The notes under the pieces: model-generated
What the model was told of the DNA's origin: nothing
Seen by the model: the letters and a program-made list of their open reading frames with translations, nothing else
Database searches by the model: none
From: Rhodospirillales bacterium
GTDB taxonomy: Bacteria; Pseudomonadota; Alphaproteobacteria; Rhodospirillales; Magnetospirillaceae
Length of the DNA stretch: 6,684 nt
Reading direction: 5' to 3'
Assembly (NCBI GenBank): GCA_030040955.1
Contig: JASHSH010000353.1
Location: forward strand, 1 to 6,684
Part shown: positions 5,213-6,684 of the stretch, piece after piece
Numbering within the stretch: position 1 is the first letter of the stretch
Layout: each line of letters opens with the position of its first letter
Translations under genes and position numbers: made by a program

Positions 5213-5249
5213 CCTACTTACCCGCGCGTTCGGCGCGCGAGCCGGCCGC

Positions 5250-5609
5250 TCAGTGCAGCCGGATGGTCAGCCCCAGCCCGAGCAGCGGCGGCGCGACCAG
5301 CACCGGCTGCGGCGGCGCGTACACCACCGGCGGCGAATAGACCACGGGCGGGGGCGGGGGCGGCGGCGGGGGCACGTAGACCACGGCCGGCGGCGCCTCG
5401 ACCACCACATAGGGATCGTCCCAAGCCATGCCGTGCGGCAGCACCACATGGCGGTGATGCAGGCGGTAGTAGCGCGCATCGTATTCGCGCCAGGTCTCGG
5501 CGTTGGCCGCGCTCGCCAGCGAAGCCACGGCGAGGCCGGCCAGCGCGGCGAGCGCCAGCGCCGCCGCGGCGCTTCGCGGACGGGCCGCGGATAGCGATCG
5601 GTTCTTCAT
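5250..5609 (-). CDS. Secreted proline-rich protein with a nine-proline run
   Basis: This 119-residue exported protein has a long signal peptide (1-37, ending ASAANA). The mature part is short: a Tyr/His-rich piece (YDARYYRLHHRHVVLPHG, 43-60), then a proline/valine/tyrosine-rich tail with nine consecutive prolines (80-88) and repeated PPVVY units, ending in the alternating hydrophobic strand GLGLTIRLH. No enzymatic domain is visible, and the function is unknown. Short exported proteins of this make-up are common in alphaproteobacteria and are presumably envelope-associated. The start is secure: ATG at 5609 with AGGAG eight bases upstream. It lies 54 bases downstream of the Spy-like gene on the same strand, so co-transcription is likely. 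Translation of the proline run should depend on EF-P, a known general property of polyproline. A small GC hairpin (5223-5237) follows the gene but lacks a T-run. Confidence 0.82.
   Translation of the reverse strand: MKNRSLSAARPRSAAAALALAALAGLAVASLASAANAETWREYDARYYRLHHRHVVLPHGMAWDDPYVVVEAPPAVVYVPPPPPPPPPVVYSPPVVYAPPQPVLVAPPLLGLGLTIRLH
5346..5372 (+). other. G-quadruplex-capable tract in the proline-rich gene
   Basis: On the plus strand, guanine runs of 3, 5, 5 and 5 (5346-5348, 5350-5354, 5356-5360, 5368-5372) are separated by C, C and a 7-base spacer, which fits the canonical G-quadruplex rule. It is the complement of the proline codons (CCN) of the minus-strand gene and so lies on that gene's template strand. 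It may simply follow from codon choice. Confidence 0.45.
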
Positions 5610-5663
5610 CTTCTGTCTCCTTGCGATCTCAAGCGGACACGTGGCGATTGCGCGCCCCTCGGC

Positions 5664-6143
5664 TCAGCCGTTGCTCGGCTTCTGCGCGCGCTCGCCGCGG
5701 GCGTGGCGGAACATCGCGTCCGCCAGCTTCTTCTGGTCCGGCGACATCGCGTTGTAGAGCGCCTCGAAGGCCGGGATCATCTTGTTGATGGCGTCGGCGC
5801 GCGCCTGGAAGATCGCGGCGTAGGAATGCAGGTCGTCGATCGCGTTCATCGACTTCGACTTGGCGTGCCGTTCCTTGTAGAGCGCGGACTCGGCCTTGGC
5901 ATTGTCGCGGATGATCTGCGCCACCGCGCCCCACAACTGCTCCTCGGCCTGGGTGATGTGCAGCGCGTCGTGCTGGGCCTTGATATAGCCCTCGACGTCC
6001 ATGCGGTGGTGCACCGGCTTGGTGGCCGGAGTCTGCGCCTGGTCGTCGGCCCGCGCCGGGGCCAGCGGCAGCGCGACGAAAACGGCGAGCACGCCGGCCA
6101 GGACGATGGCGCCCAGCGGGCGGGCGGAGTTGCGATGGATCAT
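5664..6143 (-). CDS. Periplasmic Spy/CpxP-like LTxxQ-motif protein
   Basis: This 159-residue exported protein has a signal peptide ending ALPLAPARA (about 24-32). Its all-helical mature part resembles Spy/CpxP envelope-stress chaperones. The family's paired LTxxQ-like motifs appear as LHITQAEEQLW (61-71) and MSPDQKKLAD (133-142). Between them lie the charged helices RDNAKAESALYKERHAK (79-95) and DDLHSYAAIFQARADAI (103-119). Spy-type proteins bind unfolded substrates or metals in the periplasm and are induced by envelope stress; this role is inferred from the family. The start at 6143 is chosen because AAGGA lies eight bases upstream and it directly precedes the signal peptide. A longer reading from 6233 would add 30 unlikely residues. 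It is first in a leftward series with the proline-rich gene and the PLD gene; no clear promoter was found in the 136 bases upstream. Confidence 0.87.
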   Translation of the reverse strand: MIHRNSARPLGAIVLAGVLAVFVALPLAPARADDQAQTPATKPVHHRMDVEGYIKAQHDALHITQAEEQLWGAVAQIIRDNAKAESALYKERHAKSKSMNAIDDLHSYAAIFQARADAINKMIPAFEALYNAMSPDQKKLADAMFRHARGERAQKPSNG

Positions 6144-6279
6144 TTTGGTGTCCTTGTTGCGGTGGATTGGATCGGCCCGTAGGACCGGGCAGAGCCTTAG
6201 GATAGCCGAAAAATGATGGCGGGAGCATGGCAACTGGCGGCGGTATCCGAACCCCCTCCGATCGCGCGGAATTCCGCGC
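6144..6279 (-). promoter_or_regulatory. Gap upstream of the Spy-like gene, with a 16-bp palindrome
   Basis: This gap must contain the Spy-like gene's promoter unless it is read through from the methyltransferase. I see TATCCT on the minus strand but no matching -35 box. Two inverted repeats are present. One is the perfect palindrome GCGCGGAATTCCGCGC (6264-6279), directly after the methyltransferase stop codon. The other is GCCCG (6175-6179) with CGGGC (6186-6190). Neither is followed by a T-run in the leftward direction, so they are not standard terminators. Confidence 0.4.
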
Positions 6280-6684
6280 TCAGGAGCCTCCGGCGCGCAG
6301 GTCGCGCAGAATCATGTGGTACCGGCCCGTTACCGGTCCGCCGCCCGGCAGCGCGCATGCCTGGGCCGGAACAAACCGTGCCTCGAAGGAAGGCCGGCGC
6401 GCCATCAGCTCGCCGGCCAGGTCGAACGCGACCGCATGCGCCGCCACCCGTCCGAGCCAGCGCCGGCGCAGGATGCGCAGCCTGGCGCCCGGACCGGCGC
6501 GCGCCGGGGCGGGGCGGAAGCCGGAACTGAAGGGGCTCGGGCAATAGGCGAACACCGCCCGGCCGCCCGGAGCGAGGACGCGCACCGCCTCGCCGACCAT
6601 TCCGAGGGCGAGCGCGCGCAGCGGCAGGTTGATCAGCACATTGACCGCCAGCACCAGGGTGAAGCTGTCCGCCGCGTAGGGCAG
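6280..6684 (-). CDS. Class I SAM-dependent methyltransferase, partial (5' end outside window)
   Basis: The frame is open to the right edge of the window, so the gene starts beyond 6684; 134 C-terminal residues are visible. The first visible residues, LPYAADSFTLVLAVNVLINL, correspond to motif II and post-II of a Rossmann-like methyltransferase (LPxxxxSFDxVxxxxVLxxL). EAVRVLAPGGRAVFAY (22 residues into the GTG-initiated reading from 6654) is motif III of the Methyltransf_11 type. The SAM-binding GxGxG is expected in the missing part. The C-terminal half is Arg/Ala/Pro-rich and ends in a strand-like YHMILRDL. The methyl acceptor cannot be predicted. The GTG at 6654 should not be taken as the start, because conserved sequence continues upstream. 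It is transcribed toward the Spy-like gene, 136 bases away, so it may or may not share a transcript. Confidence 0.85.
   Translation of the reverse strand: MPYAADSFTLVLAVNVLINLPLRALALGMVGEAVRVLAPGGRAVFAYCPSPFSSGFRPAPARAGPGARLRILRRRWLGRVAAHAVAFDLAGELMARRPSFEARFVPAQACALPGGGPVTGRYHMILRDLRAGGS

Noticed and set aside
5223..5237. GC hairpin after the proline-rich gene as a terminator
   Set aside because: The stem is only five base pairs and no T-run follows in the leftward direction.
6144..6233. N-terminal extension of the Spy-like protein to an ATG at 6233
   Set aside because: It adds non-conserved residues before a good signal peptide, and the inner ATG at 6143 has a proper ribosome binding site.

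Overview
This is a GC-rich chromosomal segment that looks alphaproteobacterial. The evidence is a long-chain polyprenyl diphosphate synthase of alphaproteobacterial type, very high third-position GC in most genes, and a palindromic intergenic repeat of a style common in that class. The order cannot be fixed from the sequence alone. No phage, transposase or CRISPR features are visible.

Left part (1-1459): an intergenic stretch carries a nested inverted repeat. A good promoter follows, then a TTG-started gene for a solanesyl/octaprenyl-type diphosphate synthase that would make the quinone side chain. A tRNA-Pro(CGG) gene with encoded CCA follows, with its own strong promoter.

Middle (1460-2757): an insert-like region sits directly behind the tRNA. 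It holds a short secreted-protein frame that appears broken by a -1 frameshift, a very clear intrinsic terminator, and a gene for a NYN/PIN-like RNase-family protein. The NYN gene has clearly lower third-position GC than its neighbours. A small tRNA-associated island or its remnant is the simplest reading, although no integrase and no convincing att repeat are visible.

Centre (2767-4591): a TPR protein (minus) and a PAP2-type membrane phosphatase (plus) are divergently arranged. Behind the phosphatase is a HigBA-like toxin-antitoxin locus. Its XRE antitoxin looks intact, but the toxin has lost its N-terminal half. An inverted repeat that looks like an operator overlaps the phosphatase stop codon.

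Right part (4602-6684): three minus-strand genes for exported proteins are transcribed leftward in series. They are a Spy/CpxP-like LTxxQ protein, a proline-rich secreted protein with nine consecutive prolines, and a signal-peptide-bearing PLD-family (Nuc-like) endonuclease or phospholipase. The PLD gene has its own good promoter, which predicts a nearly leaderless mRNA, and its start codon sits at the centre of a perfect 9-bp-arm palindrome. The window ends inside a SAM-dependent methyltransferase gene (minus strand, 5' part missing).

No complete new system was identified. The most unusual points are the start-codon palindrome of the PLD gene, the orphaned antitoxin with its truncated toxin, and the tRNA-adjacent insert with a terminator directly in front of the NYN gene's ribosome binding site.
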